Source of the DNA: DAHUYF01 sp963789275
GTDB lineage: Bacteria; Pseudomonadota; Alphaproteobacteria; ATCC43930; CGMCC-115725
Length of the DNA: 64,000 nucleotides
NCBI GenBank assembly: GCA_963789275.1
Contig: CAWBKF010000056.1
Location: 1 to 64,000, forward strand
Reading direction: 5' to 3'
Under the pieces are notes generated by a model. That model did not search any database. It was not told the DNA's origin and was given only the letters and a program-made list of their open reading frames with translations. How positions within the stretch are numbered: position 1 is the first letter of the stretch; every line of letters begins with the position of its first letter. This document shows, piece after piece, positions 24,655 to 33,185 of the stretch. The position numbers were made by a program, and so were the translations under genes.

Positions 24655-25920
24655 TTACACCTTCTCCGCTGCGAGACGTGCGCTGAGATACGCACCGCCA
24701 TGGGCGATCAAGCTTGCGATGTTGCCGTCGATGGCTGCTTTCAGCACGGCGTCGTCCACGTCCGTGCGGATGTCGTGGGGCAGCTTGCGGACGAGATCGC
24801 CAAGATCCGTCGCGAGCCGCGCCTGCAGCTCAGCATCGCTGCCAGCGCTCTCGATAATGCGCTGAAGGTCGCCCAACGCGTCTTTGCGTGAGGCTGCAGT
24901 TTCGGGGCTCGCGGTCGCAATGACGAGACGCTCGAGCCAAGCGACTTCCTCGCCCAAGCCCAGAGCTGCGGCCTTTGCCTCGGCAAGAAGGTGATCTGCC
25001 GACGCGAGCAGTTCGCCGTGCAATCCGGTCTGCCCCGTCAGCTCAATTCTGCAGGCGAGCAGACGACCTTGCGCCTCGCGCTCGACAGCTTCTTCGATGG
25101 CCTGCCGAACGCGATCGACCGCATCGGCAACAGCGCTGCACTGTTCCACCGGAACCGGCAAATGGATCCAGCGCACGCAATCAACATGGAGCGGCGAAAT
25201 CTCCTGGACCTCGCCGTCCTGGACCGTAACCAGCGAAGCGCCTTTCGGGCCGCATTCGCGGATGTGGCGGCCCTGCAGATTGCCGCAGAACACGACATGC
25301 GGCCGCTCGTGGAGGACAGCGGCTTGGTGCACGTGCGCGAGCGCCCAATAGTCGTAGCCTTTGTTGATCAGGTCTTCGATGGCGCACGGCGCATAGTTCG
25401 CGTGTCCCGGCATGCCGCCCAAGGCGGTGTGCAAGACGCCGATGTTGAAACAGCCCGCAATCGGCGACGGATAAGCCGGGACCAGGTTGTCTGTGATGTC
25501 GCGCTGCCGGAAGCTCTGGCCGTGCAGGGCGACGTTGAGATGCGGCAGCCGGAAGGTCTCAGCCTTGCGCGCCGGAAACACGCTGACATTGGTCGGCAGT
25601 GTGAGTTTGCGGGTGATCTGGCTTTCGGCATCGTGATTGCCGTGAAGCAGGAAGACGGGAATCTTGGCCTGCGCCAACCGGCCCATCTGCTTGACGAAGA
25701 AGAGTCCGGTCTGGTAGTCGCGCCAATCGCCATCATAGAGATCGCCGGCGATCACGACGAAATCGATCTCGTCCTCAATCGCTTGCGTGACGAGGTTGTC
25801 GAACGCCACGCGCGTTGCCGTGCGAATTCGCTCAGCTGCGGCGCCTTGCTGGCCGGACAGCCCTTTCAAAGGGCTGTCGAGATGGATGTCGCCAGTATGG
25901 ACAAAGCGAAAAGATCCCAA
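24655..25920 (-). CDS. YhaO/SbcD-like Mre11 nuclease
   Basis: A 421-aa calcineurin-like metallophosphoesterase of the Mre11/SbcD group. Metal-ligand motifs run in order: HTGDIHLD (8-15), VIAGDLYDG (56-64), LHGNHD (95-100), and YWALAHVHQ (about 190-198), followed by the YhaO-typical CGNLQGRHIRECGPKG. The C-terminal ~150 residues are the helical capping region that should contact the ATPase. It starts with TTG at 25920, supported by GAGGGAG seven bases upstream and no better start. First gene of the operon; promoter copy 3 ends 65 nt upstream. Predicted Mn-dependent nuclease partner of the downstream ATPase. Confidence 0.92.
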   Translation of the reverse strand: MGSFRFVHTGDIHLDSPLKGLSGQQGAAAERIRTATRVAFDNLVTQAIEDEIDFVVIAGDLYDGDWRDYQTGLFFVKQMGRLAQAKIPVFLLHGNHDAESQITRKLTLPTNVSVFPARKAETFRLPHLNVALHGQSFRQRDITDNLVPAYPSPIAGCFNIGVLHTALGGMPGHANYAPCAIEDLINKGYDYWALAHVHQAAVLHERPHVVFCGNLQGRHIRECGPKGASLVTVQDGEVQEISPLHVDCVRWIHLPVPVEQCSAVADAVDRVRQAIEEAVEREAQGRLLACRIELTGQTGLHGELLASADHLLAEAKAAALGLGEEVAWLERLVIATASPETAASRKDALGDLQRIIESAGSDAELQARLATDLGDLVRKLPHDIRTDVDDAVLKAAIDGNIASLIAHGGAYLSARLAAEKV

Positions 25921-25984
25921 GGCAAAACTCCCTCAATTCAGCAGCCGCAGAGAGGCAATGACTAAAGTCGTTGTTCTCCAGCGG

Positions 25985-26028
25985 CCCTTCCATTAGGTGA
26001 TCGAAATTTGGAGGGGGGACCCGGAAAG
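25985..26028 (-). promoter_or_regulatory. Shared ECF-type promoter element, copy 3 (YhaO/YhaN operon)
   Basis: Minus-strand reading starts CTTTCCGGGT and ends GGAAGGG: CCGGGT (complement of 26019-26024), 15-nt spacer, CGATCA (complement of 25998-26003). This copy is 44 bp, one base longer than the others, in the part between the -10 and the GAAGGG end. Confidence 0.8.
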
Positions 26029-26106
26029 ACCAACTCAGCTATTTCTTGGAAAATACCGAAAATCGAACATAATGGGAACATTCTAGTGTAGGTTGGCCAT
26101 AATCTG

Positions 26107-26493
26107 TCAAAATGTTGTAGGTTTTGACCCCTGTGGCTCGGCCTCAAGCCCCGGATGGCAGGATCTGACGCGGCTCCAAATATTGAGGAGGAGCGGTGCT
26201 GCGATGGCTGACCGATGCTGCGCCGTCAGCCGGTGGGCCGACCCAACCCGATGACGAGCTTGGTGGCGCCACTTGTAGAGTTCGCGATCGAGTGACAATG
26301 GCCTTCGCGCGACGCGGATGCTGCGAGATGACGATCTTGGCGCCGCGTTGTTTGAGATCAGTGACGATGCGATCGCTGTCGAAGGCTTGTCGGCAATCAG
26401 ATCGCCGAAATCGAGGCCTTGGCGGAGTGGCTCGACGCCTACGGTATCTGAGACAACTTCGTGGGCCGAGCTCGCGCGATCAGAAGGGCACAA
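26107..26493 (-). pseudogene. IS5-family transposase remnant
   Basis: A degraded DDE transposase fragment on the minus strand. LIADKPSTAIASSLISN matches the IS5 motif around the second catalytic Asp (usually IADKAYDSD), and LSLDRELYKWRH matches the segment before the catalytic Glu (family pattern DR.LYK.R). The rest is scrambled, with no full-length frame. It marks the border between the defence island and the mercury/repeat region. Confidence 0.7.
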
Positions 26494-26527
26494 ACATCGT
26501 CAGCGTAAAATGACTTGTGCTATGGTG

Positions 26528-26760
26528 CTGACGGTCTTTTTTCGTCCTGCGCAGAATGCGCTCCGCGATCGACAACGCGAAAAATCGACCGATTGTTGTC
26601 GATAGACGCTGAAACGTCGCTGAATTCGAATCGCGCGAATTTTCCTTTGAAATCATAAGCGAAAAATTTTGACGGCTCGTTGTTCGGATTTCGAGCATCG
26701 TCAGAAAAAATTTGCGCTTGTAAATCAGCGCGTTACGATGTGTTGAGAGAATCGAGTGGG
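26528..26760 (+). repeat. Dispersed ~180-240 bp repeat, copy 1
   Basis: Starts with TGACGGTCTTTTTT (26528) and has the core 26582-26760: AAATCGACCGATTG, TTTTCCTTTGAAATCA, AAATCAGCGCGTTA and CGAGTGGG in the order seen in the other copies (37839, 39957, 42108). It is the most diverged near its right end. The remaining bases up to 26981 hold no gene that I can support. Confidence 0.75.
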
Positions 26761-26981
26761 CGCGACAGTAGCGTTGCGCCGGATAACCTAGAATACCATA
26801 GGACGCTCTGGCGTAGTTGGCTTCTTCAATTGACTTCGATTGATCTCAAACGTCGGACGATCATCGCCTGGCATCCTGCGAGCGGCCACGCACGTAAGGC
26901 CGACCTTGAGTCCGATGCCGCCGCATCGCGCGCAGCGGAGAGTTGCTTCGCGAACGACGCATTTGCTGAAGCAACCGCGGT

Positions 26982-27446
26982 TCAAGCGCGATGTGAGGTG
27001 AGCAAGGCCGCGCGTGGCACATATTTGTCCAGCCCCCAGAGTAATAGTCCGAACACAAAGTGCGGCACGAATGATGCCGGAATAAGTTTCGGACTGACAT
27101 TGAGTCCTGCAACACCCCATCCCATGACGGGGAAGAAGACGACAAGGATTACCAGCCAAAGCGCGCCAGCGAGCGCCAATGCGGTCTTGAGATCGCGGCG
27201 CGGGAAATAGCGCACGAAAATCACCGCCCAGAACGTCACGTAAGCGGCATGGAACAGCAAGCCTACCGGCAACGGCAGCGGTCGACGCAACAGGGTCTCC
27301 GCGAAAGCTAGCGAAGGCGGTTTTGGAAAAGGCGATACGCCGGCCGCGGTCAGTGCAAGCATGACGATCGCGGTAATCACTGCAACGGCCAAGCCGATGC
27401 CGATGGCTCTCGGCCACGAGCGGCCGTTGGCGTCGGTGTTTATCAT
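26982..27446 (-). CDS. Small integral membrane protein of a MerR-linked operon
   Basis: A 154-aa protein with about four hydrophobic helices (residues 13-33, 60-80, 87-105, 118-140), no signal peptide and no metal-binding motif that I can identify. The ATG at 27446 has AAGGAGG eight bases upstream. It follows the Cys-rich membrane gene by 37 nt, so it is probably the last gene of the operon transcribed away from the MerR-type regulator at 28313. Function unknown; a role in metal or mercurial tolerance is guessed from context only. Confidence 0.7.
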   Translation of the reverse strand: MINTDANGRSWPRAIGIGLAVAVITAIVMLALTAAGVSPFPKPPSLAFAETLLRRPLPLPVGLLFHAAYVTFWAVIFVRYFPRRDLKTALALAGALWLVILVVFFPVMGWGVAGLNVSPKLIPASFVPHFVFGLLLWGLDKYVPRAALLTSHRA

Positions 27447-27483
27447 CGACTTCCTCCTTCGAGTGTCAGGTGTTGTTCGGCGG

Positions 27484-27858
27484 CTATCGCGCGATAAGCC
27501 AAGCAACAGCGACCGGCTCAATGACCGGCCAGGAGTAGGCAAGGATGAGCATTGCTGAGGCTACGAGCATCATCAGAATTGTTGTTGCAGCCGGACGCTT
27601 GCGGGTACGCAGTGATTGACGGACGACCCAGATCCACGCGACAGCGACGAGGAGGGCGGCAGCTACGATCGCCCCGTGATAGACACTCGCCAGCCAGGCA
27701 AGCGCGCCACCTGTAAGCGCCAACGCGGCCGCGGGCAGCGCGAAGGGCAGAATGCAGCACGCGGCGCACGCGAGCGCACCCGTCGCGGCGACGCCTGCAG
27801 CGGATGCGGCGAGTGCGGCGCCTCGACCGCCGGTCTCTGATGGGGCGGAGTCCGTCAT
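27484..27858 (-). CDS. Cys-rich small membrane protein, possible metal transporter
   Basis: A 124-aa membrane protein with three predicted helices (about 12-45, 50-72, 85-110). The first helix holds CAACC followed by ILPFALPAAAL, a layout like the CC pair in the first helix of MerT/MerC/MerF-type Hg(II) carriers. The ATG at 27858 overlaps the stop of the upstream Cys-rich gene. Gene order with a MerR regulator suggests an inner-membrane mercuric-ion carrier, but it is not a clear member of a named Mer family. Confidence 0.7.
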   Translation of the reverse strand: MTDSAPSETGGRGAALAASAAGVAATGALACAACCILPFALPAAALALTGGALAWLASVYHGAIVAAALLVAVAWIWVVRQSLRTRKRPAATTILMMLVASAMLILAYSWPVIEPVAVAWLIAR

Positions 27859-28220
27859 TGTGCCCTCGCGGCGCACGCGCAACCGCCGGCACTGGAATTC
27901 GATCCTTTCACGAAGGGATCGAATACCGCGTCTAGGGCGTCTCGCGCCATCTCCGGCGCCGTGATCACAAGCGTCAATTCGCTTGCGCCTTCGTCCAGTT
28001 CGAAGTCGAGAAACGCGCAGCATTCCTGTTCGCGGCGAATCATTTCGCGGACGCGGTCTGCGGCCCCCTGAGCGTAGGCGAGGGTCAGCCGCGGTCCCTC
28101 GCGCCGAACGCTTTGCAGAGCGGATCGGTTGAGCTCAGTGATCCAGGCGAGGCGTTCCCGATACGCGCCCGCGCGCAGCGTACAGGCGATCGGCTCTTTC
28201 GGGGTTTCGTGCGCTTTCAA
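27855..28220 (-). CDS. Mercury-operon-associated protein with CC motif
   Basis: A 121-aa soluble protein starting at a TTG (28220) with AAAGGGAACGAG upstream; a longer TTG start at 28271 would lie in the operator. Seen: EPIACTLRAG near the start, REQECCAFLDFEL (vicinal cysteines) in the middle and a GGCACAA tail. Proteins of this pattern are found in MerR-led operons and the cysteines suggest thiol-metal binding, but no biochemical role is established that I know. It overlaps the next membrane gene by four bases. Confidence 0.7.
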   Translation of the reverse strand: MKAHETPKEPIACTLRAGAYRERLAWITELNRSALQSVRREGPRLTLAYAQGAADRVREMIRREQECCAFLDFELDEGASELTLVITAPEMARDALDAVFDPFVKGSNSSAGGCACAARAQ

Positions 28221-28264
28221 TTCTCGTTCCCTTTCCTGGCGATCGGTTCTAGCCAGAAGATAGG

Positions 28265-28283
28265 ACTTCAAGTAACTTGAGGT
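28265..28283. promoter_or_regulatory. MerR-type operator between divergent genes
   Basis: ACTTCAAGTAACTTGAGGT is a near-perfect 19-bp palindrome (ACTTCAAGT / ACTTGAGGT) placed between the divergent MerR gene (28313) and the Cys-rich operon (28220). MerR-family activators bind such dyads between overlong-spaced -35/-10 boxes; the exact boxes here are not certain. Confidence 0.65.
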
Positions 28284-28312
28284 TCAAGCCCTTTCGAACG
28301 GGAGCCGGAGTT

Positions 28313-28756
28313 ATGAAAATAGGCGATCTTGCGCAGCGGACCCGCACGAACGCGCCCACCATCCGCTATTACGAGGAGATTGGGCTGCTGCCCGCTCCGG
28401 CCCGGCGCGCCGGCGGTCAGCGCACCTACAGCGAGACCGACCGCAGCCGACTGAGTTTTATTCGGCAATGTCGCGAGTTCGGTTTTCCGATCGAACAGGT
28501 CCGCTCGCTCGTCGGGCTCACAGAAGACAGCAACCGGTCGTGCACTGAGGCGCGCTCCATTGCGCAGGTTCACCTCGATGCCGTGCGGGCAAAGCTCGCG
28601 GAATTGAAAGGACTGGAGCGCAATCTGGCCGACTTCATCGGACGTTGCGACGCTGTTTGCTTCGGCGGGCCCGGGCCGGACTGCGTGATTCTCAAGGACA
28701 TGGCGGACCAGATGCCCTGCGGCGGACGCCCGGCAAGCGGACGCAAACGCCGGTGA
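28313..28756 (+). CDS. MerR-family metal-responsive regulator
   Basis: A 147-aa MerR-family activator: N-terminal winged helix (MKIGDLAQRTRTNAPTIRYY), dimerisation helix, and a C-terminal metal loop. Cysteines at 77, 112, 116 and 124 give a spacing close to the three Hg(II) ligands of MerR (first two 35 residues apart), so mercury or a related thiophilic metal is likely. The ATG at 28313 has GGAG upstream. It is divergent from the Cys-rich small operon and its stop overlaps the YnfA-like start, suggesting control of both sides. Confidence 0.85.
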   Translation: MKIGDLAQRTRTNAPTIRYYEEIGLLPAPARRAGGQRTYSETDRSRLSFIRQCREFGFPIEQVRSLVGLTEDSNRSCTEARSIAQVHLDAVRAKLAELKGLERNLADFIGRCDAVCFGGPGPDCVILKDMADQMPCGGRPASGRKRR

Positions 28757-29086
28757 TCAAGACCGCAATCGTCTATGTCGCCGCGGCGTTCTTCGAGATC
28801 GCCGGATGCTTCAGTTTCTGGATTTGGATTCGCGAGGGGAAGACCGGCTGGTGGTTGGCGCCGGGGGTCGTTTCGCTGGTGCTCTTCGCCGGGCTGTTTG
28901 ACTCAAGTTGATACTGCCGCGGCCGGGCGCGCGTATGCGGCCTATGGCGGTGTTTACATTGCTGCGTCCCTGTTATGGCTATGGGTTGTCGAGGATGTTC
29001 GACCGGACCGATGGGATCTCCTCGGCGCGGTGATCTGTCTTGTGGGCGCAGCGGTTATCCTGTTCGGACCACGCCCAATCGCTTAG
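28753..29086 (+). pseudogene. YnfA/UPF0060 membrane protein, frameshifted
   Basis: The two halves of a ~108-aa YnfA-family protein lie in different frames. The first (GTG 28753; IKTAIVYVAAAFFEIAGCFS) runs to about 28899; an extra T in CTGTTTGACT shifts the frame, and AAAGRAYAAYGGVYIAASLL ... LVGAAVILFGPRP continues to the TAG at 29084-29086. Family members are small four-helix inner-membrane proteins related to SMR-type transporters. It overlaps the end of merR. If the extra base is an assembly error the gene is intact. Confidence 0.85.
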
Positions 29087-29132
29087 ACGCCGTTCAATCT
29101 CGCTATGGTTTCGCGGGATCGAAGTCAGGCAG

Positions 29133-30479
29133 TCAGAGCATATATCCGACGTCAGAGGCACCTGTCGGATAGGCGAACATGGTCGACTTCAAGTCGGCTG
29201 CCGAGAGATCATGACGGATCGCCAGGGCGAATAGATTGATGACTTCCTCGGCGTGCGGCCCAACAATGTGAGCGCCAACAATGCGCCCGGTGCCATCCTC
29301 GACCATCACCTTAAATCCATAGACCAATTCTCCGGCCTGTCGCGCTGTAAACCAGTCGAATGCCTTCTGGGACATAGTCTGGAACTTCAGACCCTGCTGA
29401 TGTGCTTGATCTTCACTCAGCCCGACGGCAGCGATCGGCGGGATCGTGAACGCCACGCTCGGAACGCCCCCATAGTCGGGTCGATAGTGATTACCCTCAA
29501 GAATGTTGGCGCTAACCACTTTGGCGTCGTGGCTCGAGACAGGCGTCAGCGGCGGCCCCTGTTGCGCCGCGTCGCCGGCGGCATAGACGGACGGATTCGA
29601 GACGCTCTGTAGATACTCATTCAGCTTGAGCCGTCCCTTGTCCATGACAATGCCTCCGGCGTCGAGGTCGAGTCCCTCTAGCGCGGGTGCGCGCCCCGCC
29701 GAATGAACGACGAGGTCGGCTTGGAAGACCTCCTCTGCTTCTGCTGACCGAGCGCGGACGGCAAAGGCCGTGTCGTGCTTCTCGATCGCGCTTACTGTGG
29801 TCCGCAAGCGTACATCCGTGCCGATCTCCTTGAATTTTTCCATGAGCCAGCTCACCAAATCTGGATCGAAGCGTGTGAGCATACGTTCGCCACGCTGGAG
29901 AACTGTGACTTGCGCACCTGCTCGCGCAGCGATGTGAGAAAACTCCGAGGCGATGTAGCCGCCGCCCACCAGCACGATGCTGCGCGGTAACCGCGACATC
30001 GCCAGGAAATCTTCGTTGGTGGCAAAGTATTCTTCACCCGGAATCCCGAGCCCCACCGGTTCGGCGCCCGTAGCGATTAGCACGTAGCGTGCTTCAAAAC
30101 TCTGTCGGTCCACGGTCAGACTGTTTCGGTCTGTAAATCGAGCATGCCCACGATACGTGTCGATGCCCTTTTCATGGTATCGATGCTCATGTTTCTCCGG
30201 TACGGGATCGGTAAATTCGCGCTTGAAGGCAATCAGTTCCGGCCATTTGATGTGGACGTCACCAGCGACGCCTTTGCCTCGCATGCGCCGAGCATGATCA
30301 ACGGCTTCGGTGCCCCCGATAAGCAGCTTCTTTGGATCGCAGCCGCGCAGTGCACAGGTACCACCGAAAGGCCGGTGGTCGATCACCGCAACGCTCCAGT
30401 CCGCAGCGCGCACGCGCATCGCCGCAACCATCGCAGCGGTGCCAGACCCAATGACAACAAGGTCATACCGGCTCGCCAT
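29133..30479 (-). CDS. MerA-like FAD/NAD(P) disulfide oxidoreductase
   Basis: A 448-aa flavoprotein of the glutathione reductase/MerA superfamily. FAD site VVIGSGTAAMVAA (about 8-20), redox cysteine pair GGTCALRGCDPKK (C-x4-C, about 38-50), NAD(P) site LVGGGYIASEF (about 170-180), and second FAD motif YAAGDAA (about 295-301). It lacks the HMA domain and the C-terminal CC pair of true mercuric reductases, so the substrate is uncertain; the C-x4-C with RGCDPKK marks a subgroup often found with mercury genes. ATG at 30479 with GGGAG upstream. It stands alone between the two mercury modules. Confidence 0.85.
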   Translation of the reverse strand: MASRYDLVVIGSGTAAMVAAMRVRAADWSVAVIDHRPFGGTCALRGCDPKKLLIGGTEAVDHARRMRGKGVAGDVHIKWPELIAFKREFTDPVPEKHEHRYHEKGIDTYRGHARFTDRNSLTVDRQSFEARYVLIATGAEPVGLGIPGEEYFATNEDFLAMSRLPRSIVLVGGGYIASEFSHIAARAGAQVTVLQRGERMLTRFDPDLVSWLMEKFKEIGTDVRLRTTVSAIEKHDTAFAVRARSAEAEEVFQADLVVHSAGRAPALEGLDLDAGGIVMDKGRLKLNEYLQSVSNPSVYAAGDAAQQGPPLTPVSSHDAKVVSANILEGNHYRPDYGGVPSVAFTIPPIAAVGLSEDQAHQQGLKFQTMSQKAFDWFTARQAGELVYGFKVMVEDGTGRIVGAHIVGPHAEEVINLFALAIRHDLSAADLKSTMFAYPTGASDVGYML

Positions 30480-30645
30480 TCGTCTCCCACTCTTCCTTGA
30501 TGCGCGTCGCGGAGCGGCGGTCACTCATCTCAATGCGGGTAGGACTTTCGCTAGAGAGCCTATCATCAGCAAACATCCGCAAGGGAAGAGTCGCGCACCT
30601 CAAGTCGTGTCGTTTTTTCGAAAAATGCTATTGTCAGAATTCACA

Positions 30646-32907
30646 TCAGCCGGCGCAGCAGGACAACTTGGCCACATCCTTGTCGAACGACAGAGCGGCA
30701 AGCTTCAGGCCTTCGACCGTGGTGAGATACGGGAAGATTATATCTGCGAGGTCATTGATAGTGAGGCCCTGACGGATCGCGAGCGCTGCGGTCTGGATGC
30801 TGTCGGCACCTTCGGGCGCGAGGACATGCGCGCCGAGCAGGCGACCGCTACTGGCGTCGGCCACGAGCTTAATCAACCCGCGGGTGTCACGAGCGGCGAG
30901 CGCGCGCGGCACTTGGTCGAGACCGATCGTCGAAACGCGAACTGCATACCCGGCCGTGCGCGCGGCCGCCTCGGTCAATCCGACGCTCGCCACCTGAGGG
31001 TCGGTGAAGACGATGGCCGGCATGGCACTGTTGTCGTAGCGCAAGCTGTCCCCATTGAGGGCGTTCTTCGCGGCGAGTTTGGCGCCATAGGCAGCCATGT
31101 AGACGAACTGGTCGCGGCCGGTGACGTCGCCGGCGGCATAGACGCCTGCCTTGGTCGTGCGCATGCGGTCATCGATGATGACGGCACCCTTCGGCGAGAC
31201 AGCGATGCCCTGCTCGGCGAGCCCTAGGTCCTCGACGTTGGGCGCGCGCCCGGTGGTGACCAGAACCTGATCGGCGTCGATCGTCACGTCTTGGCCGTTT
31301 CGGGAAACCGTGAGCGCAACACCGCTTGCGGTCTTGCGGATCGCCCGATAAGCGATGCCAGAGACCACGGTGATGCCTTCGTCCTGGAAATACCCCGTGA
31401 GCGCCGCGCCAATCTCGGGCTCGGCTTCGGGGAGCAGGCGAGACCGGCAGACGAGGGTCACCTTGACGCCGGCACGAGCGAACATCTGGGCGAGTTCCGC
31501 GCCGATATAGCCGCCGCCGATGACGAGTAGCGAGCGTGGGAGCTCCTCGAGGTCAAGCGCAGTTGTGCTGGTAAGATACGGCACGGTCTCGATGCCAGAA
31601 ATGGCAGGCACTGCGGGCCGCGCGCCGGTCGCAATGATGATCTTGCCAGCGGCAATACGTGCGCCGTCAACTTCGACACCGCTGTCGAGGAGGCGAGCTG
31701 GTCCGTCGCGATAGGCGATGCCGTTGTACGCGGGGAGTAGATCGATGTACTTGGCCTCGCGCAGCTCAGAGACGAGCGCGTCCTTCTGACGGACGGTTCG
31801 GCGCCAATCGGTCAGTTCTGCCTCGGCAGAGATACCGGCGAAACGTGCGGCTACGCGAGCGTTGTGAAGCGTTTCAGCCGCCCGGATCAGGGTTTTCGAC
31901 GGCACGCAGCCAACATTGACGCAGGTGCCACCGATGACGCCGCTACCGATGAGCGCCACCTGTGCGCCCTGATCGGCCGCCGTGATGGAGGCGGAGAAGC
32001 CGGCCGAACCGGCGCCGATCACGACGAGATCGTAGGCAGCTCCGCCGCGACCATTCGTGCGGATGGGACGGTTCGCGACAGCGGGGGTCTTCGATTCAGG
32101 ATTGGCGGTCGTTCGCGATGACATGTCGAGTCCAGCAAGACTTGGTCCGAACAGAGCACGGCCGGCCTCCAGACCTTCCGAAATCGATAGCCGGAAACCT
32201 GGCTCGGCAGCGGACCTTTCGCGGCGCCAAGCGGAGAGGTGCTCGTCCGAGCAGAAAAAGACGGTCGCCGCACACAACGAGTTCGCGGCGCACGCCCCTT
32301 CATAGCGGACGCTCTGCCACATGACCGCCGTATCCGGCTCAACCTCAGCCAATGCCCGCCCTCGGTCCAGCGTGGCGATCCGGATCGGGGCGCCGCACTG
32401 GCGGCAACGCGCAGCGATCGTGATGTCGTGACCCGTCATCGCGCCAATGCCGAGCGCGTCGACCGCGCACATGGCGTTGCGAGTACGTCCATCAAACGTA
32501 ACTCGATGGCCCGTGTCCCAATCGGTGAAGGGGTAGGCGCCGACGATCCGCTCGCCATCGAGAACGATGAGGTCACGTCGGCGGAGATCCTCGAGCAACG
32601 GCCCAATGGCCGTTTCGCCAAGTCCTGCGCGGTGGGCGAGTGTGCGTTTGTCCGGAGCTCGCCCGTGTTCGATGTAGTGCCGAAGCAGCGCAACGCGCAA
32701 GCGGTCGGTCGCGGGTTCGTATCCGCTCCAGCGCGTGAGCACATGCTCGGAGCCGACCATCGCCAGCATGGCTTCGTTGACGACCGGTGTTGCGATCGCC
32801 GACCAGTCTGGGAATGTCACGCCTGGGCGTAGGGTGTAATGCGGCCTCCCAGACGCGGAAGCTGCAAGTGTGCCCTGGGAAGAGGAAGGCGCGCAGCAAT
32901 TACTCAT
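30646..32907 (-). CDS. merBA: MerB-MerA fusion: organomercurial lyase plus mercuric reductase
   Basis: A 753-aa fusion. Residues about 30-235 are MerB: winged-helix start, then RNAMCAVDALGIG (C147, D150) and SLCAATVFFCSDEH (C212), the three catalytic residues that break C-Hg bonds. Residues about 290-753 are MerA: FAD site VVIGAGSAGFSA, redox pair GGTCVNVGC (C329, C334), NAD(P) site VIGGGYIGAELA, and the C-terminal LSCCAG whose vicinal Cys (750, 751) hand Hg(II) to the active site. No N-terminal HMA domain; instead MSNCC starts the protein. It would cleave organomercurials and reduce the released Hg(II) to Hg(0) in one polypeptide. Last gene of merT-P-F-BA; overlaps merF by four bases. Confidence 0.93.
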   Translation of the reverse strand: MSNCCAPSSSQGTLAASASGRPHYTLRPGVTFPDWSAIATPVVNEAMLAMVGSEHVLTRWSGYEPATDRLRVALLRHYIEHGRAPDKRTLAHRAGLGETAIGPLLEDLRRRDLIVLDGERIVGAYPFTDWDTGHRVTFDGRTRNAMCAVDALGIGAMTGHDITIAARCRQCGAPIRIATLDRGRALAEVEPDTAVMWQSVRYEGACAANSLCAATVFFCSDEHLSAWRRERSAAEPGFRLSISEGLEAGRALFGPSLAGLDMSSRTTANPESKTPAVANRPIRTNGRGGAAYDLVVIGAGSAGFSASITAADQGAQVALIGSGVIGGTCVNVGCVPSKTLIRAAETLHNARVAARFAGISAEAELTDWRRTVRQKDALVSELREAKYIDLLPAYNGIAYRDGPARLLDSGVEVDGARIAAGKIIIATGARPAVPAISGIETVPYLTSTTALDLEELPRSLLVIGGGYIGAELAQMFARAGVKVTLVCRSRLLPEAEPEIGAALTGYFQDEGITVVSGIAYRAIRKTASGVALTVSRNGQDVTIDADQVLVTTGRAPNVEDLGLAEQGIAVSPKGAVIIDDRMRTTKAGVYAAGDVTGRDQFVYMAAYGAKLAAKNALNGDSLRYDNSAMPAIVFTDPQVASVGLTEAAARTAGYAVRVSTIGLDQVPRALAARDTRGLIKLVADASSGRLLGAHVLAPEGADSIQTAALAIRQGLTINDLADIIFPYLTTVEGLKLAALSFDKDVAKLSCCAG

Positions 32908-33185
32908 GACTTCCTGCTTTCCTGTCGAGTCGCCGTCACGTCATAGGCGGCCTTCGCGTGACGGCGATGAATGACCCAGGCGATAAGACCGCAGCACCCG
33001 ACGATCACCAGCACCAGCACGATGAGACCCGCACCTGCCAGCCAGGCGCCAAAGGCGGCCAAAGGCAGGACTGCGCCGAGCAACGGCGCCGCGCAGCAGA
33101 CCGCCGCCAGGAGGGCGCCGACTGCGCCAGTGGCGATGAGTGCGCGATCGCTCAACTGGGATCTCTCAATTCGCGCTCGCGACAT
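32904..33185 (-). CDS. merF: MerF-like mercuric ion transporter
   Basis: A 93-aa inner-membrane protein with two hydrophobic helices (about 16-45 and 48-70). Vicinal cysteines occur in AAVCCAAPLL (first helix) and VGCCGL (second helix), the pattern used by MerF to move Hg(II) inward. It overlaps merP by 20 nt and merBA by four. The tail is basic and cytoplasmic. Family length is usually about 80, so the size fits. Confidence 0.85.
   Translation of the reverse strand: MSRARIERSQLSDRALIATGAVGALLAAVCCAAPLLGAVLPLAAFGAWLAGAGLIVLVLVIVGCCGLIAWVIHRRHAKAAYDVTATRQESRKS

Noticed and set aside
26680..27210. Plus-strand frame overlapping repeat copy 1 and the membrane gene
   Set aside because: No ribosome-binding site or family resemblance; the minus-strand gene has a strong site and membrane pattern.
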